Assembly (NCBI GenBank): GCA_003506735.1
Contig: DNYS01000191.1
Location: 22,732-30,263 of the forward strand
Length of the DNA: 7,532 nt
Direction: 5' to 3'
Source of the DNA: Nitrospinota bacterium
Lineage (GTDB): Bacteria; UBA8248
Shown: positions 6,140 through 7,532 of the stretch, piece by piece
How the letters are laid out: each line of letters opens with the position of its first letter
Position numbering within the stretch: the first letter of the stretch is position 1
The notes under the pieces: model-generated
Told to the model about the DNA's origin: nothing
What the model saw: the letters and a program-made list of their open reading frames with translations, nothing else
Database searches by the model: none
Position numbers and translations under genes: made by a program

Positions 6140-7532
6140 TCAGTGGAGTTCGACACGCTGGTAGGCACCATGCTTGATGGATGCCTGAGCGGCGGCAAGA
6201 CGCGCAATCGGCGCCCGGTAGGGCGCGCAGGAGACGTAATCCATCTTGACCATGTGACAGAATTCCACCGAACTCGGTTCGCCGGCGTGCTCGCCGCAGA
6301 TTCCCACTTCGAGATTGGGGCGGGAGGCTCTTCCGCGCTGGATTCCGATGTCCACCAGCTCGCCCACGCCCTCGCGGTCGATGGCAACGAAGGGATCGCG
6401 TTCGATCAGGTTTTTCTCGATATATTCATGCAGGAACCGCCCGGCATCGTCCCGGCTGAGACCATAGGCCATCTGGGTCAGATCGTTCGTTCCGAAGCTG
6501 AAAAACTCCGCCGTCTCGGCGATCTGTCCCGCACGCAGGCAGGCGCGCGGAATCTCGATCATCGTGCCGACCAGATAGCGCACCTCGACACCCTGCTCTT
6601 CCATGACTTTTTTGGCGGTCCGGACGACCAGCTCTCTATTGTATTCCCACTCGGCTTCGCCCGCCGTGAGCGGAACCATGATTTCGGGGTAGGCATTCAC
6701 GCCCTTTTTCTTCATCTCGCAGGTGGCCTCGATGATGGCGCGGGCCTGCATCTCGCAAATTTCCGGATACGTGACGGCGAGACGGCACCCACGGTGGCCG
6801 AGCATCGGATTTTGCTCTTTGTGGAATTCGGTGGCGCGGCGAACAGTATCGACATCGACGCCAAGGAGGCCCGCGACCTGCTCCATGTCGCGGTCGGTCT
6901 TGGGCAAAAACTCGTGCAAGGGCGGATCGAGAAGGCGGATCGTGACGGGGCGCTCCCCCATCGACTCGAACAGGCCGATGAAATCGCTCCGCTGGAAGGG
7001 CAAAAGGTGGGAGAGCGCCTCGCGGCGGCCCACTTCGTTCTCGGCCAGGATCATCGCGCGCACGTATTTGATCTGCCCCTCCTCGAAGAACATATGTTCG
7101 GTGCGGCAGAGTCCAATACCCTCGCAGTCGAACCGGAGCGCCGCCTCGCAGTCGGCTACGGTGTCGGCGTTGGCGCGGATACCCAGGGTGCGGTGCTCGT
7201 CCGCCCACTCCATCAAGGTGGTGAAGTCGCCGGTCATCTCGGGCTGCTTGAGCTTGGCCTGGCCGAGAATGACCTCGCCCGTATTGCCGTTGAGGGAAAT
7301 CCAGTCACCCTCCCTGACGGTCCGGCCTTTAGTCTCGAAGATTTTCTTGCCGGCCTGAACGTCGATGGCGCTGCACCCGGCGACGCAGCATTTGCCCATC
7401 TGGCGGGCGACGACCGCGGCATGCGAGGTGAGCCCCCCCCGGGCGGTGAGGATGCCCTGCGCCACGTTCATGCCCATGATGTCCTCGGGGCTCGTCTCCT
7501 GGCGGACGAGGATGACGGCCTCGCCCGCCTCC
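6140..7532 (-). CDS. ppdK: Pyruvate, phosphate dikinase, C-terminal half (partial at 5' end)
   Basis: PPDK interconverts pyruvate + ATP + Pi with phosphoenolpyruvate + AMP + PPi in the cytoplasm. About 463 residues are visible; the family is usually near 880, so the N-terminal ATP-grasp region lies beyond the right edge. The frame stays open from 7531 down to the TGA at 6140-6142. The fragment opens with VILVRQETSPEDIMGMNVAQ, followed by the phosphohistidine swivel motif RGGLTSHAAVVAR, whose His (about residue 37 of the fragment) is the phosphorylated one. The C-terminal TIM-barrel PEP/pyruvate-binding domain follows, with FFSFGTNDLTQMAYGLSRDD and GICGEHAGEPSSVEFCH. The Cys of CGEH, 52 residues from the end, matches the catalytic acid/base Cys. 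The usual CGEHGG reads CGEHAG here, a mild change. The ending APYRAPIARLAAAQA is typical. ribD begins 25 bases downstream on the same strand, so the two may be co-transcribed. The assignment to PPDK rather than PEP synthase rests on the GICGEH and TSHAAVVAR contexts. Confidence 0.96.
   Translation of the reverse strand, partial: EAGEAVILVRQETSPEDIMGMNVAQGILTARGGLTSHAAVVARQMGKCCVAGCSAIDVQAGKKIFETKGRTVREGDWISLNGNTGEVILGQAKLKQPEMTGDFTTLMEWADEHRTLGIRANADTVADCEAALRFDCEGIGLCRTEHMFFEEGQIKYVRAMILAENEVGRREALSHLLPFQRSDFIGLFESMGERPVTIRLLDPPLHEFLPKTDRDMEQVAGLLGVDVDTVRRATEFHKEQNPMLGHRGCRLAVTYPEICEMQARAIIEATCEMKKKGVNAYPEIMVPLTAGEAEWEYNRELVVRTAKKVMEEQGVEVRYLVGTMIEIPRACLRAGQIAETAEFFSFGTNDLTQMAYGLSRDDAGRFLHEYIEKNLIERDPFVAIDREGVGELVDIGIQRGRASRPNLEVGICGEHAGEPSSVEFCHMVKMDYVSCAPYRAPIARLAAAQASIKHGAYQRVELH

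Noticed and set aside
5548..6177. Plus-strand open frame of 209 codons
   Set aside because: It is antisense to the deaminase half of ribD and the ppdK end, with no family resemblance.
7433..7440. Run of eight C, and a similar run at 5593-5600, as possible frameshift sites
   Set aside because: Both lie in Gly-Gly codons of conserved motifs (ppdK RGGLTSH, ribD TRGGQSRW) and the reading frames are intact on both sides, so no slippage or error needs to be assumed.

Overview
The window is a densely packed, single-direction gene cluster. Every gene I can support lies on the minus strand, so it reads from the right edge to the left. The organism is a GC-rich Gram-negative bacterium: a gene for the outer-membrane lipopolysaccharide assembly lipoprotein LptE is present. 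The gene order resembles that of deltaproteobacteria-like or related phyla, but the sequence alone does not let me name the lineage. I see no RNA gene, mobile element, CRISPR array or sign of recent transfer, and no gap between genes exceeds about 30 bases.

In transcription order: (1) the C-terminal half of pyruvate, phosphate dikinase (6140-7532, cut by the right edge). (2) A complete late riboflavin block, ribD (4954-6114), ribE (4308-4961), a ribB fused to a degenerate RibA-like domain (3113-4315) and ribH (2594-3082). ribD/ribE and ribE/ribB each overlap by 8 bases. (3) nusB (2161-2571), a transcription antitermination factor often found behind ribH. (4) A small protein (1605-2159) that resembles a stand-alone N-terminal domain of M17 leucyl aminopeptidases, without the catalytic domain. 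(5) lptE (1060-1608), overlapping the previous gene by 4 bases. (6) holA, the DNA polymerase III delta subunit (1-1057), running off the left edge before its stop codon.

RibD (steps 2 and 3), RibB (the C4 precursor), RibH (lumazine) and RibE (riboflavin) together cover riboflavin synthesis except two steps. One is GTP cyclohydrolase II, because the RibA-like half of the ribB product lacks key zinc and active-site residues. The other is the phosphatase step. A separate ribA is therefore predicted elsewhere in the genome.

This is mostly housekeeping DNA. The points worth a second look are the inactive-looking RibA half (a known variant type, RibBX), the orphan M17 N-terminal-like protein sitting where leuS is found in E. 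coli-type leuS-lptE-holA order, and a small hairpin with a T-rich tail pointing against the operon between ribB and ribH. I did not find a new defence, mobile or secretion system.
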